52,054 bases of DNA from Anaerovoracaceae bacterium (GCA_029983755.1 JASBYX010000007.1:1-52054), one strand, 5' to 3'; counted from the stretch's first letter, positions 34,243 through 43,649 are shown. Notes: generated by a model from the sequence alone, not told the origin. Program-made: numbers and translations.

Positions 34243-36867
34243 ATGACAAAATTTGTTTATTCATTTAACGAAGGTTCAAAGGAGATGAGAGATATTCTGG
34301 GAGGCAAAGGTGCAAACCTTGCAGAGATGACCAAGATAGGTCTTCCTGTACCTTTCGGATTCACAGTATCCACAGAGGCGTGCAATAGATACTACGCTGA
34401 GAATAAGGAAATCTCTCCTGAGATCGTTGAAGAAATCAAGACAAAACTTGCAGAGCTTGAGCAGGTTACAGGAAAGAAACTAGGAGATGCTAAGAATCCG
34501 CTTCTTGTTTCCGTAAGATCAGGGGCTGTAATATCCATGCCGGGTATGATGGATACTATCCTAAACCTGGGATTGAATGACGATACAGTAGAAGGACTTG
34601 CAAAACTCACAGACAACCCAAGGTTTGCCTACGATAGCTATAGAAGATTTATCCAGATGTTTTCTGACGTAGTTATGGAGATTCCAAAAGCTAAGTTCGA
34701 CAAGGTGTTCGATGATAAGAAGGCTGAGGTCGGTGCAGAGTTTGATGTGGATCTCAAGGCTGAAGATCTGAAGGATATAATCGTTGGATTTAAGAAAATC
34801 TACAAGGATGAACTGGGTAAGGATTTTCCACAGGCTCCTGAAGAACAGCTGCTCGAAGCCGTAAAAGCAGTATTCCGCTCATGGAACACTGAGAGAGCTA
34901 TTTTGTACAGAAAGTTAAATGATATAAGCGATGATCTTGGAACTGCTGTAAACGTGCAGTCCATGGTATTTGGAAATATGGGAGATACTTCAGGTACCGG
35001 AGTTGCCTTCACCCGTTCCGCAGTTGACGGAAGCAAGGAAATCTTCGGTGAGTTCCTGGTAAACGCTCAAGGTGAGGACGTTGTAGCCGGTATCAGAACC
35101 CCAAAGCCAATAGCTGAGATGGCGGATGCATTTCCTGATGTTTACAAGGATTTCGAGAGAATTGCCCAGATTCTTGAAAAGCATTATAAGGATATGCAGG
35201 ACATGGAGTTTACTGTTGAGAACAACAAGCTTTACATGCTCCAGACCAGAAACGGAAAGAGAACTGCTGCAGCTGCTGTAAAGATTGCTGTGGACATGGT
35301 TTCCGAAGGATTGATCGATGAGAAGACTGCGGTATCAAGAATTGAGCCGGCTCAGATAGATCAGCTGCTTCATCCAACTTTTGACGTTGAAGCTGAGAAG
35401 AAAGCTAAGGAGATTGCAAAGGGTCTACCTGCTTCTCCGGGAGCTGCCTGTGGTAAGGTTTATTTCCATGCTGCTGATGCAGTTGCCGCTGCAGAAGGTG
35501 GAGAGAAGGTTGTTCTTGTTCGTCAAGAGACTTCTCCTGAGGACTTGGCAGGAATGGTAGTTGCCCAGGGTATTTTGACAGCTCGTGGTGGTATGACTTC
35601 ACACGCTGCAGTTGTTGCCCGTGGTATGGGTAAATGCTGTGTTGCCGGATGCTCAGAACTTGCTGTTGATGAGAAGAATCTCAAGATGACAGTTAAGGGT
35701 GAAACCTACAAAGAGGGAGATTTTATCTCCATCAATGGTTCCACCGGTGCTGTGTATGAGGGTAAGGTTGCAACAGTTACACCTGAGCTAAAGGGTGACT
35801 TTGAGACCATCATGAAGTGGGCTGACCAGATTAGAAGGATGAAGGTTAGAGCTAATGCAGACAACCCAAGGGATGCTAAGCAGGCACTTGAGTTCGGAGC
35901 TGAAGGTATCGGCCTTTGCAGAACTGAGCACATGTTCTTTGAGGAAGAGAGAATCCCAGCAATTCGTCAGATGATTTTGGCTGAATCAGAGGAGGAGAGA
36001 AGAACTGCTCTTGCGAAACTTTTGCCATATCAGAAGGGTGACTTTAAGGGAATCTATGAAGTCATGGGAGAGAGACCTGTTACCATCAGACTCCTGGATC
36101 CACCTCTACACGAGTTCTTGCCACACACAGAGGAAGAAACCAAAGCTCTTGCTGAACAGACCGGAATTCCTTACGAGAAATTATCTCACAAAGCAGCTGA
36201 GCTTCATGAGTTCAACCCTATGCTTGGTCACCGTGGCTGTCGTCTGGCTGTTTCTTTCCCTGAGATTGCTGAGATGCAGACTGAGGCTATAATTAGGGCA
36301 GCTATTGAAGTTTCTAAGGAAAAGAATATCAATATCGTTCCTGAGATCATGATTCCGCTGGTAATTGAAAAAGCTGAAACTGCCAATGTTAAGGCTACAA
36401 TCGTTAAGACAGCAGACAGAATTATAGAGGAAGAAGGCGTTGAGATGAAGTACATGGTGGGAACCATGATCGAAATGCCAAGGGCAGCTCTAACTGCTGA
36501 TGAGATCGCTGAGGAGGCTGAGTTCTTCTCGTTTGGAACCAACGACCTTACACAGCTAACCTACGGGTTCTCAAGAGATGATACAGGTGACCTAATCAAG
36601 GAATACGTTGAGAAGAAGATTTTGCCTGAAGACCCATTCCAGTCTATAGATCAGAAGGGTGTGGGAAGGCTTGTTAAGATGGCAGTTGAGCTAGGCAAGA
36701 AGACTAGACCTAACATCAAACTGGGTATCTGTGGTGAGCACGGTGGAAATCCTAAGACGATTGAGTTCCTTCACAAGGTTGGACTCAATTATGTGAGCTG
36801 CTCCCCATTCAGAGTGCCTATCGCTAGACTTGCAGCTGCACAGGCAACGATTAAGGATGAGGAATAG
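34243..36867 (+). CDS. ppdK: Pyruvate, phosphate dikinase
   Basis: PPDK reversibly makes PEP, AMP and PPi from pyruvate, ATP and Pi; in anaerobes it often runs toward pyruvate or supports gluconeogenesis. The 874-aa protein has the nucleotide-binding domain (GGKGANLAEM, GMMDTILNLG). The swivelling domain GGMTSHAAVVARGMGKCCV carries the phospho-His454. The C-terminal PEP/pyruvate barrel has GLCRTEHMFF, FGTNDLTQ and CGEHGG. Length and motifs agree with the clostridial enzyme. AAAGGAG precedes ATG 34243, 14 bases after glyS. A terminator follows at 36927. Confidence 0.96.
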   Translation: MTKFVYSFNEGSKEMRDILGGKGANLAEMTKIGLPVPFGFTVSTEACNRYYAENKEISPEIVEEIKTKLAELEQVTGKKLGDAKNPLLVSVRSGAVISMPGMMDTILNLGLNDDTVEGLAKLTDNPRFAYDSYRRFIQMFSDVVMEIPKAKFDKVFDDKKAEVGAEFDVDLKAEDLKDIIVGFKKIYKDELGKDFPQAPEEQLLEAVKAVFRSWNTERAILYRKLNDISDDLGTAVNVQSMVFGNMGDTSGTGVAFTRSAVDGSKEIFGEFLVNAQGEDVVAGIRTPKPIAEMADAFPDVYKDFERIAQILEKHYKDMQDMEFTVENNKLYMLQTRNGKRTAAAAVKIAVDMVSEGLIDEKTAVSRIEPAQIDQLLHPTFDVEAEKKAKEIAKGLPASPGAACGKVYFHAADAVAAAEGGEKVVLVRQETSPEDLAGMVVAQGILTARGGMTSHAAVVARGMGKCCVAGCSELAVDEKNLKMTVKGETYKEGDFISINGSTGAVYEGKVATVTPELKGDFETIMKWADQIRRMKVRANADNPRDAKQALEFGAEGIGLCRTEHMFFEEERIPAIRQMILAESEEERRTALAKLLPYQKGDFKGIYEVMGERPVTIRLLDPPLHEFLPHTEEETKALAEQTGIPYEKLSHKAAELHEFNPMLGHRGCRLAVSFPEIAEMQTEAIIRAAIEVSKEKNINIVPEIMIPLVIEKAETANVKATIVKTADRIIEEEGVEMKYMVGTMIEMPRAALTADEIAEEAEFFSFGTNDLTQLTYGFSRDDTGDLIKEYVEKKILPEDPFQSIDQKGVGRLVKMAVELGKKTRPNIKLGICGEHGGNPKTIEFLHKVGLNYVSCSPFRVPIARLAAAQATIKDEE

Positions 36868-36926
36868 TCAGGCTAGGTAAACTAGGTGGCCTGATTTGTA
36901 CACCTAAGTGAATAATGAAGATATTA

Positions 36927-36956
36927 AAACCCTAAACTTTTGTTTAGGGTTTTTAA
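36927..36956 (+). terminator. Intrinsic terminator after ppdK
   Basis: AAACCCTAAAC (36927-36937) and GTTTAGGGTTT (36942-36952) form a perfect 11-bp stem with a 4-base loop. A-tract and T-tract flank it, so it could work on both strands. Confidence 0.88.
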
Positions 36957-36997
36957 AATGTTCTAAACAAATTCCACTAGTAAATCACGCTAAAAAA

Positions 36998-37006
36998 TTG
37001 TATAAT
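36998..37006 (+). promoter_or_regulatory. Candidate -10 region for the ABC importer operon
   Basis: TTGTATAAT ends at 37006, 32 bases before the start of the ATPase gene. No convincing -35 is seen at the expected distance. GAGAGGAATATT precedes the ATG. Confidence 0.4.
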
Positions 37007-37038
37007 TAAGACATAAAGATAAACTTGAGAGGAATATT

Positions 37039-38571
37039 ATGGACAATATTATAGAAATGCTTAATATTACCAAAGAATTCCCCGGGATAGTTGCCAATGA
37101 CGATATAACGCTTCAATTGGCAAGAGGTGAAATCCACGCACTTTTAGGGGAAAACGGAGCCGGAAAGTCAACCCTCATGAGTGTTTTGTTCGGGCTTTAC
37201 ACTCCGGAGGAAGGTGTTATTAAGAAAGATGGCAAAGAGGTTGTAATCAAGGATCCAAACGATGCCAATGCTCTAGGGATAGGCATGGTGCATCAGCACT
37301 TTAAGTTAGTTCAGAACTTCACAGTTTTACAAAATATCATTCTCGGTGCAGAGGATACGAAGAACGGCATACTGCAACTTAAAGATGCTAGGAAAAAGGT
37401 AGTTGACCTTTCCGAAAAGTATGGACTATTTGTTGACCCTGATGCACTTATTGAAGACATCACTGTAGGAATGCAGCAGAGGGTGGAGATACTTAAGATG
37501 CTTTTCAGAGAGAACGAGGTGCTGATTTTTGATGAGCCTACCGCTGTGCTGACCCCACAGGAGATAGGGGAGCTTATGAAAATCATGAAGAGCCTGTCTG
37601 CAGAGGGGAAATCTATTTTGTTCATCACTCATAAACTTGAGGAAATCAAGCAGGTTGCTAACCGATGTACAGTCCTCAGAAAGGGAAAGTATGTTGGCAC
37701 TGTTAACGTGGCAGATACAACTAAGGAAGAGCTGTCTGAGATGATGGTAGGCCACAAGATTAACTTTAAGATAGATAAGAAGGATGCTCAGCCGGGAGAA
37801 GTTATACTGTATGTGAATCACCTTTCTATGGGAAAGAAGGGAACTGATAAGAAGGCAGTTAATGACGTCAGCTTCAAGGTTAGAGAGGGCGAGATAGTTT
37901 GTATCGCAGGAATCGATGGGAACGGGCAGTCGGAGCTTGTGTACGGGCTCACCGGTCTTGCACCTATCACTGAAGGAAAGATAACCTTAAAAGGCAAGGA
38001 TATAACCAAGTATTCCGTTCGAAAGCGAAACCTCGCCGGGATGGCACATATACCTGAGGATAGACACAAGGACGGTCTGATTCTAGACTACACTCTCGCC
38101 CAGAATCTGGTGCTCAAATCGTATTTTAAACCGGGATTCCAAAGGGGTGGATTCATCAACTTCAAGAAGGTTGACAGCTACGCAAACAAACTTGCCAAGC
38201 AGTACGACGTTAGGTCAGGGCAGGGTATTAAAACCACCACAAGAAGCATGTCCGGAGGAAATCAGCAGAAGGCTATTATTGCAAGGGAGATAGAAGATAA
38301 GCCTGAGCTTCTGATTGCAGTTCAGCCAACCAGAGGACTCGACGTTGGAGCCATAGAATACATTCACAAGCAGCTGATAGCCCAAAGAGACAGCGGCAAA
38401 GCTATTTTGCTCATTTCCCTAGAACTTGATGAGGTAATTAACGTGAGCGACAGGATTTTGGTGATACACGAAGGAGAACTTGTTGCCGATATAGATCCAA
38501 AGCATGCTGATATCAACCAGCTAGGACTTTACATGGCTGGATCCAAGAGAGACGAGGTGGCCTATGAATAA
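37039..38571 (+). CDS. Nucleoside-type ABC importer, double ATPase subunit
   Basis: The 510-aa protein has two ABC ATPase halves, as in RbsA/YufO/NupO. The first has Walker A GENGAGKST (37-45), MVHQHFKLV and LIFDEPTAVLTPQE. The second has the degenerate GIDGNGQSELVYGLTG in place of Walker A, then HIPEDRHKDGLI, signature SGGNQQK and VQPTRGLDVGA. This asymmetry is typical of the carbohydrate uptake CUT2 family and of nucleoside transporters of the BmpA type. It is coupled to two permease genes (overlaps of 8 and 1 bases). Nucleoside substrate is inferred from the permease type and from cdd, pdp and deoB in the window. The binding lipoprotein is not encoded here. Confidence 0.88.
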   Translation: MDNIIEMLNITKEFPGIVANDDITLQLARGEIHALLGENGAGKSTLMSVLFGLYTPEEGVIKKDGKEVVIKDPNDANALGIGMVHQHFKLVQNFTVLQNIILGAEDTKNGILQLKDARKKVVDLSEKYGLFVDPDALIEDITVGMQQRVEILKMLFRENEVLIFDEPTAVLTPQEIGELMKIMKSLSAEGKSILFITHKLEEIKQVANRCTVLRKGKYVGTVNVADTTKEELSEMMVGHKINFKIDKKDAQPGEVILYVNHLSMGKKGTDKKAVNDVSFKVREGEIVCIAGIDGNGQSELVYGLTGLAPITEGKITLKGKDITKYSVRKRNLAGMAHIPEDRHKDGLILDYTLAQNLVLKSYFKPGFQRGGFINFKKVDSYANKLAKQYDVRSGQGIKTTTRSMSGGNQQKAIIAREIEDKPELLIAVQPTRGLDVGAIEYIHKQLIAQRDSGKAILLISLELDEVINVSDRILVIHEGELVADIDPKHADINQLGLYMAGSKRDEVAYE

Positions 38572-39790
38572 GAATAGAACTCTTAAGATTCTCGCCGGAG
38601 ATGGATTCAACAAGGCGGTATCCTCAATAATAGCAATTATAATCGGTCTATTTTTCGGACTTATCATACTCATTGCAGCAAACCCTGACAAGGCAGGAGA
38701 GGGATTCCTAACGATTCTCGGTGGAGGTTTCATGGGAGGTGGCCAAGGATTTGGTCAGGTTCTCTACTATGCAACACCTTCAATTTTGACAGGCCTTTCC
38801 GTCGGCTGTGCATTCAAGACAGGACTTTTCAATATCGGAGCTTCCGGTCAGTTTATTGCCGGGGGAGCTGTAGCCATCTACGTGGGAGTTTATTGGACAG
38901 GTCTTGGCAGTTTTCACTGGATTGTTGCCATATTAGCCGGAGCTGTGGTAGGCGGACTATGGGGAGCTTTGCCGGGATTTCTAAAGGCCTTTTTCAACGT
39001 TCATGAAGTAATCGCAACCATCATGATGAACTACATCGGTATGTATGCCGCCAACTATTTGATAAGATATTACGCATATGACCCTAACAGGAACTTGTCA
39101 AAGGATGTGGCAAAGACAGCTGTCATTCCTAAATGGGGGCTTGACGATATTTTTTACACACAGGTAGGAAATTACAAGGACACATCAGCACTGAACGGAG
39201 GCTTTATAATTGCAGTCGCCATAGCTATTTTGATGTACATCATTTTTTACAAAACAACTTTCGGTTATGAGTTAATGGCTGTTGGACACAACAAGGATGC
39301 CAGCAAATACGCAGGTATCAATTCAAAGAAGCACATAATTCTGTCAATGGTGATTGCCGGTGCACTTGCAGGAATAGGTGGAGCGCTGGTGTTCCTAAGC
39401 GGACCTTCCGCAAGACATATAACTGTTGTGGACGAGCTTGCTGCTGACGGGTTCAATGGAATTTCAGTTGCACTACTTGGGCTTTCCAACCCTATAGGAA
39501 TTATATTCTCCTCTATATTCATCGGATACTTGGATCAGGGTGGGACATATTTACAGAGCCTTGATTACATGCCGGAGATAATTGAGATCATAATTGCCTG
39601 CATCATATACTTCAGCGCATTTTCACTTCTCTTCAGGAAGCTGATGCCAGCTATACTTAAGAAATTCGGAAAGGCAGGGATCCTGGACGAGGGCGTAGTT
39701 GAGGATACACTTAAGGCGGCATCTGAAACCCAGGTACCCGTTGGAACCGAAGGGGGAGTTCAAAGTGACATGGAAGGGGGAGACGAATAA
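38564..39790 (+). CDS. ABC importer permease (NupP/YufP-like)
   Basis: The 408-aa integral membrane protein belongs to the BPD_transp_2 family. Helices begin at about residue 17 (AVSSIIAIIIGLFFGLIILI). The conserved core ATPSILTGLSVGCAFKTGLFNIGASGQF and EVIATIMMNYI lies in the first half, and GALAGIGGALVFLSG with FNGISVALLG in the second. An acidic cytoplasmic tail of about 45 residues follows the last helix. It overlaps the ATPase gene by 8 bases and the second permease gene by one base (TAATG). It forms the channel together with that partner. Confidence 0.88.
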   Translation: MNKNRTLKILAGDGFNKAVSSIIAIIIGLFFGLIILIAANPDKAGEGFLTILGGGFMGGGQGFGQVLYYATPSILTGLSVGCAFKTGLFNIGASGQFIAGGAVAIYVGVYWTGLGSFHWIVAILAGAVVGGLWGALPGFLKAFFNVHEVIATIMMNYIGMYAANYLIRYYAYDPNRNLSKDVAKTAVIPKWGLDDIFYTQVGNYKDTSALNGGFIIAVAIAILMYIIFYKTTFGYELMAVGHNKDASKYAGINSKKHIILSMVIAGALAGIGGALVFLSGPSARHITVVDELAADGFNGISVALLGLSNPIGIIFSSIFIGYLDQGGTYLQSLDYMPEIIEIIIACIIYFSAFSLLFRKLMPAILKKFGKAGILDEGVVEDTLKAASETQVPVGTEGGVQSDMEGGDE

Positions 39791-40749
39791 TGAATATAAT
39801 TTATCTGATAGTTCAACAGACGATGTTTTTCTCAATTCCGCTTCTTATTGTTGCTCTTGGAGGCATGTTTACCGAGAGGGGTGGGGTTACTAACATCGCT
39901 CTCGACGGTACCATGATTATGGGTGCGTTCACAAGCATTCTATTCATTAATAATGTTCAGGATCAAATGAGCGGGACAGGACTTCTTTTGATAGCCTGTC
40001 TGATTGCAGCCGCAACAGGTGGGGTGTTCTCCTTACTGCTTGCTTACTCCGCAATCAATATGAAAGCTGACCAGATAATTGGAGGAACAGCTTTGAACAT
40101 GTTTGCTCCGGCGTTTTGTGTATTCGGAGCCCGTACTATTCAAAGTCTAGGAGTTCAGCAGATACAATTCAACAATACTTTCAGGGTAATCAATGTTCCG
40201 GTTTTAGGGGACATTCCGGTAATCGGGAAGCTTTTCTTCCAGAACACGTATATTACAACCCTGATCGGTGTTATTATTCTAATCGTAGCAATAGTAGTTA
40301 TATACAAAACACGTTTCGGACTGAGGCTGAGGGCTTGCGGTGAACATCCACAGGCTGCAGACTCTGTGGGTATAAATGTGTATAAAATGAGGTACATCGG
40401 CGTATTCATTTCGGGACTTTTGGGTGGCCTTGGAGGCTTGGTTTTCATAGTTCCGACTTCAACAAATTTTGACTCAAATGTTGCCGGATACGGATTCCTA
40501 GCTTTGGCTGTTATGATATTCGGACAGTGGAAGCCTGTAAGGATTGCCATCGCAGCTGCCTTTTTTGGATTTATGAAGACAATAGCAGCTGCATATAATC
40601 TGATTCCTTTCCTTGACAATTTGTCTTTAACAAGTGAATTTTACAAGGCTATTCCATTCGTTGCAACACTTATCGTACTTGCTCTAAGCTCTAAGAAGTC
40701 TAGAGCTCCTGCAGCTGTTGCACAGCCTTATGATAAGGGAAGCAGATAG
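39790..40749 (+). CDS. ABC importer permease (NupQ/YufQ-like)
   Basis: The 319-aa membrane protein is the shorter partner of the heteromeric importer. It shows FFSIPLLIVALGGMFTERGGVTNIALDGTM, DQIIGGTALNMFAP, and the later repeat SGLLGGLGGLVFI with GYGFLALAVMIFG. These are the signatures of the second BPD_transp_2 subunit in nucleoside systems. It is coupled to the upstream permease. No gene for the substrate-binding lipoprotein follows; the next gene is an unrelated methyltransferase. Confidence 0.88.
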   Translation: MNIIYLIVQQTMFFSIPLLIVALGGMFTERGGVTNIALDGTMIMGAFTSILFINNVQDQMSGTGLLLIACLIAAATGGVFSLLLAYSAINMKADQIIGGTALNMFAPAFCVFGARTIQSLGVQQIQFNNTFRVINVPVLGDIPVIGKLFFQNTYITTLIGVIILIVAIVVIYKTRFGLRLRACGEHPQAADSVGINVYKMRYIGVFISGLLGGLGGLVFIVPTSTNFDSNVAGYGFLALAVMIFGQWKPVRIAIAAAFFGFMKTIAAAYNLIPFLDNLSLTSEFYKAIPFVATLIVLALSSKKSRAPAAVAQPYDKGSR

Positions 40750-40820
40750 GTAGCTGGAGTCTGCCTTAGCAGGTAGAACCGGAACCAAATGAGGCATATG
40801 GAATATATGGGAACTTTAAC

Positions 40821-41816
40821 ATGTCAGCAAAAGATTTATGTGAACTTATAGAAGAAATTAGGGATTTTGAGCTTCATGGGGAATCTACTCTCCATGAAGC
40901 TTTTCCATACTCAGAGGAATCAGAATCGGCAGGAGAAAAAGCTGTGCTAGAAGACGGTATGGATGGAAAAAAATCAAAATATACTCCATCGAAGTGTAAA
41001 ACCTTTGAGTTTGAAAACGCTACGGTCGGCAAGGTGTTTTGTTGTGAAAACCTTAAACTCATGGAGATGCTTATTCACGAAGGGTTTGGGGAGAAGTTTC
41101 AGATGATCTACCTGGATCCTCCTTTCTATTCTAAAGCAAAGTACTTTGTGAGGCGTAAGGACGGCAGCAGAAAGGAAGCGTACAGTGATCTGTGGCCTGG
41201 GGGATTTAAGGAGTACCTTAGGATGGTTGCGGAGAGACTTTTGATGGCTAGGCGCCTGTTGTCACCTGAGGGGCTTATTTGGGTGCACCTGGATTATAGG
41301 GCTGTTCACTATGTGATAGTGATAATGGATGAGATTTTTGACCAGGGAAACTTTGTGAACGAGATCGTTTGGGGATACAGATCCGGTGGTGCCAGCGGTC
41401 GTAGATTTGCCCGTAAGCACGACAGTATTTTGGTGTATGGGAAAAGCGAAAATTATAAGTTTTTCCCGCAAAAGGAGAAGTCCTATAACAGGGGGTTTGC
41501 CCCTTATAAATTCAAGGGTGTGGAGGAGTTTCAGGATGAGAAAGGCTGGTACACTCTTGTAAACATGCGGGATGTGTGGGATATTCCTATGGTTGGCAGA
41601 ACTTCATCTGAGCGAACCGGATATGCTACTCAAAAACCTGAAGAGCTTCTTAGAAGGGCGGTTTTGGCTTCTACTGAGGAGGGTGAGCTTTGTGGAGATT
41701 TCTTTGCAGGCTCCGGAACCTTGGGGGCAGTCTGCAAATCTTTGGGGAGGAGTTTTGTGCTGTGCGATAGGCAGGAAGATGCGTACAAAATAATGTGCAG
41801 GCGATTGAAGGACTAG
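40821..41816 (+). CDS. Orphan beta-class DNA methyltransferase (N6-A or N4-C)
   Basis: The 331-aa protein has motif IV DPPF at 99-102 before motif I DFFAGSGTLG at 293-302, the order of beta-class enzymes such as type III Mod subunits. WVHLDYRAVHYV and TGYATQKPEELLRRAV, also typical of that class, lie between. An unusual acidic N-terminal extension (about 20-50) precedes the core. No restriction gene is adjacent, so it is an orphan or solitary methyltransferase. Its composition resembles the flanking housekeeping genes rather than the A+T-rich defence segment, so it may be a stable genome component. ATG 40821 has no strong ribosome site. The tRNA-Arg gene lies downstream. Confidence 0.85.
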   Translation: MSAKDLCELIEEIRDFELHGESTLHEAFPYSEESESAGEKAVLEDGMDGKKSKYTPSKCKTFEFENATVGKVFCCENLKLMEMLIHEGFGEKFQMIYLDPPFYSKAKYFVRRKDGSRKEAYSDLWPGGFKEYLRMVAERLLMARRLLSPEGLIWVHLDYRAVHYVIVIMDEIFDQGNFVNEIVWGYRSGGASGRRFARKHDSILVYGKSENYKFFPQKEKSYNRGFAPYKFKGVEEFQDEKGWYTLVNMRDVWDIPMVGRTSSERTGYATQKPEELLRRAVLASTEEGELCGDFFAGSGTLGAVCKSLGRSFVLCDRQEDAYKIMCRRLKD

Positions 41817-41877
41817 GTGGGCGTGCGTGTAGAATAAAGATGAGGGCTTGTTTAGGTAAGAGCTTCGTAAATTCCAT

Positions 41878-41906
41878 TTGACCTGTAATTAAATTGAGAG
41901 TATAAT
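41878..41906 (+). promoter_or_regulatory. Promoter of tRNA-Arg
   Basis: TTGACC (41878-41883), a 17-base spacer and TATAAT (41901-41906) lie 17 bases before the tRNA 5' end. Confidence 0.75.
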
Positions 41907-41923
41907 ATTTATTATGACCACGG

Positions 41924-42000
41924 GGGGTATTAGCTCAACTGGATAGAGTAGCGGTCTTCGAATCCGTTGGTTGGGGGTTCGAGTCCCTCATGCCCTACCA
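41924..42000 (+). tRNA. tRNA-Arg (anticodon UCG), CCA encoded
   Basis: A 77-base cloverleaf is visible. Acceptor GGGGTAT pairs with ATGCCCT, followed by A and CCA. The D arm is GCTC-AACTGGATA-GAGT, the anticodon arm GCGGT-CTTCGAA-TCCGT, the variable loop TGGTT and the T arm GGGGG-TTCGAGT-CCCTC. The loop places TCG at 34-36, which reads CGA-type Arg codons. Several pairs are weak: G-U at 1-72, 10-25 and 27-43, and a U-U at 31-39. It still matches the Arg consensus. It is a single gene with its own promoter and terminator. Confidence 0.88.
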
Positions 42001-42007
42001 TGAAGAT

Positions 42008-42042
42008 AAAAGCCGAGGATTAATATAAGATCCTCGGCTTTT
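42008..42042 (+). terminator. Intrinsic terminator after tRNA-Arg
   Basis: AAAAGCCGAGGAT (42008-42020) pairs perfectly with 42030-42042, with a 9-base loop. A and T ends make it potentially bidirectional, so it could also stop the leftward ABC operon. Confidence 0.88.
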
Positions 42043-42165
42043 GGTCTATTTAGTCTTTAACGCCGGTCAGAGCTAAAAATTAATTTTAGCGCATTGACAC
42101 ATTTCAGGTAGTCGCCTTAATAAAATTCGGATAACCGGCGATTTTCATTTATTCCAGCAGCAATA

Positions 42166-42801
42166 TTAGAACTCTTTATCAGCATAAATCTTCGTTGAAA
42201 TTCCACAGGATATTGCATTTATCACTAGGGTAACCCCTAGGATAGCTAGACATAAAAGTTTTAAATTAAGAATTTCCAGCTTACCCATGAGCTCAATAAT
42301 GTATTCCTTCTTACCACCAAGATAGGTGAAAAGGCCGAAGATGATGAAATAAAGTACGACAAAAATCAGCTTTCCTTGCTCAGCCCCAAATTTGTACATT
42401 AGGGGAAGTTGAATCGTGGCAATGAAAGTAGTGATTAGTGCTATCGTTGCTATAATCAAATACCAAGGAACCATCTCCAAAGAGCTGTCTTTAGTAAAAA
42501 TTTTTAGGAGAATGGTAAAAAGAATTCCTATGATCGTTATCAGCCAGACAAATGAATAGCGGCTCAAAACAATGGTGCTTCGCTTGATAGGTCCAGGAAT
42601 TACATATGAGTCTACCTTAGACTGGGCATCTGAACCGAAAAGTATCCCCAGCAGTATCAGTGGTATGATAACGAAAACAAATGGAAGCATGAGTATAGCT
42701 CCTTCTCTTATACCGATGAAACATATCACTGCTAAAATTACTAAGACAAATAGGACTGTTTTCTTTAATGTAACAAGATCCTTATAAATCAATGCTTTCA
42801 T
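42166..42801 (-). CDS. ABC-2 type transporter permease
   Basis: The 211-aa protein has about six hydrophobic helices (for example FVLVILAVICFIGI, LPFVFVIIPLILLGILFG, LIIATIALITTFIATI) and is of the ABC-2 permease type. It is the membrane subunit for the ATPase encoded just upstream, whose stop shares base 42801 with its start. Such GntR-controlled ABC-2 pairs resemble the Ytr and bacitracin-type systems that answer cell-envelope stress, but the substrate cannot be read from sequence. The start is preceded by GGGGGAG on the minus strand. Confidence 0.82.
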   Translation of the reverse strand: MKALIYKDLVTLKKTVLFVLVILAVICFIGIREGAILMLPFVFVIIPLILLGILFGSDAQSKVDSYVIPGPIKRSTIVLSRYSFVWLITIIGILFTILLKIFTKDSSLEMVPWYLIIATIALITTFIATIQLPLMYKFGAEQGKLIFVVLYFIIFGLFTYLGGKKEYIIELMGKLEILNLKLLCLAILGVTLVINAISCGISTKIYADKEF

Positions 42802-43649
42802 TATCGCTCCCCCTTAATCATGAACACCATTATGTCTTCCACATTAGCCTTTTCAAGCTCTATACTGCTAGGCACCAAATCTCTTTTTAGCAAAGCTTCC
42901 ACACCGAACTGATGAGTTCGTTTTCCAACGATCGCTTTCGGATCAATTTCCTCCAATTGCTCTTTTGTTAATGATGCAATCCCATATTGACTCACAAGAT
43001 CGTCCTTTGTTTCCATAAATAGAAGTTTGCCTTTGTGGATGAAGGCAATATAGTCTGCCGCCTTTTCTAAGTCGGACAGGATATGAGAAGAAACCAAAAC
43101 AGTGTGGGTTTCATCCTGTATGTAATCCAACAGAAGATCAAGGACATCATCACGGATAACAGGATCAAGTCCGCTGGTTGCCTCGTCAAGGAGTAGTAGT
43201 TTTGCATTATGAGAAAGAGCCAATAGCATGCCAAGTTGCATTTTCATTCCCCTGGAAAAATGTTTGATAGCCACATCCAAAGGCAACTGAAAACGAGCAT
43301 TTAATTCCGAAACAGTTTGATCCTGCCAAGCATCTTTATAAAACTTTCGGCAAAAACTTAATACATTCTTTAAATTCATGTCTCCCGGAAAATATAAATC
43401 GTCAAAGACATAAGCAATATCCTTTTTCTCTTTCGTAGAAAAGCGGTTAATTGGGGTACCAAATATTTTGATTTCCCCTTCATCCGGTTTCATCAAATTG
43501 AGAAGTAGTTTAATGGTAGTACTCTTACCGGCTCCGTTTTCTCCGATATAACCTACAATAGCACCTTGGGGAATAGTCAAATCTATTGGCCCCAGCTCAA
43601 AACTGCTCAATTTCTTCTTCAGACCTTTAAGTTCAATCGCATTTTGCAT
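42801..43649 (-). CDS. ABC transporter ATP-binding protein
   Basis: The 282-aa protein has Walker A GENGAGKST (36-44), the signature FSRGMKMQLG (the RGM variant usual with ABC-2 exporters), Walker B LLLLDEATSGLD and the switch VLVSSH. The C-terminal 70 residues are a family-specific extension. It is encoded between the GntR regulator, which it overlaps by 17 bases, and the permease, forming a three-gene leftward operon. Export or membrane-stress function is an inference from family and regulator. Confidence 0.88.
   Translation of the reverse strand: MQNAIELKGLKKKLSSFELGPIDLTIPQGAIVGYIGENGAGKSTTIKLLLNLMKPDEGEIKIFGTPINRFSTKEKKDIAYVFDDLYFPGDMNLKNVLSFCRKFYKDAWQDQTVSELNARFQLPLDVAIKHFSRGMKMQLGMLLALSHNAKLLLLDEATSGLDPVIRDDVLDLLLDYIQDETHTVLVSSHILSDLEKAADYIAFIHKGKLLFMETKDDLVSQYGIASLTKEQLEEIDPKAIVGKRTHQFGVEALLKRDLVPSSIELEKANVEDIMVFMIKGER

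Noticed and set aside
40749..40820. A regulatory RNA between the importer and the methyltransferase gene
   Set aside because: The 70-base gap shows no clear stem-loop with U-tract and no promoter.
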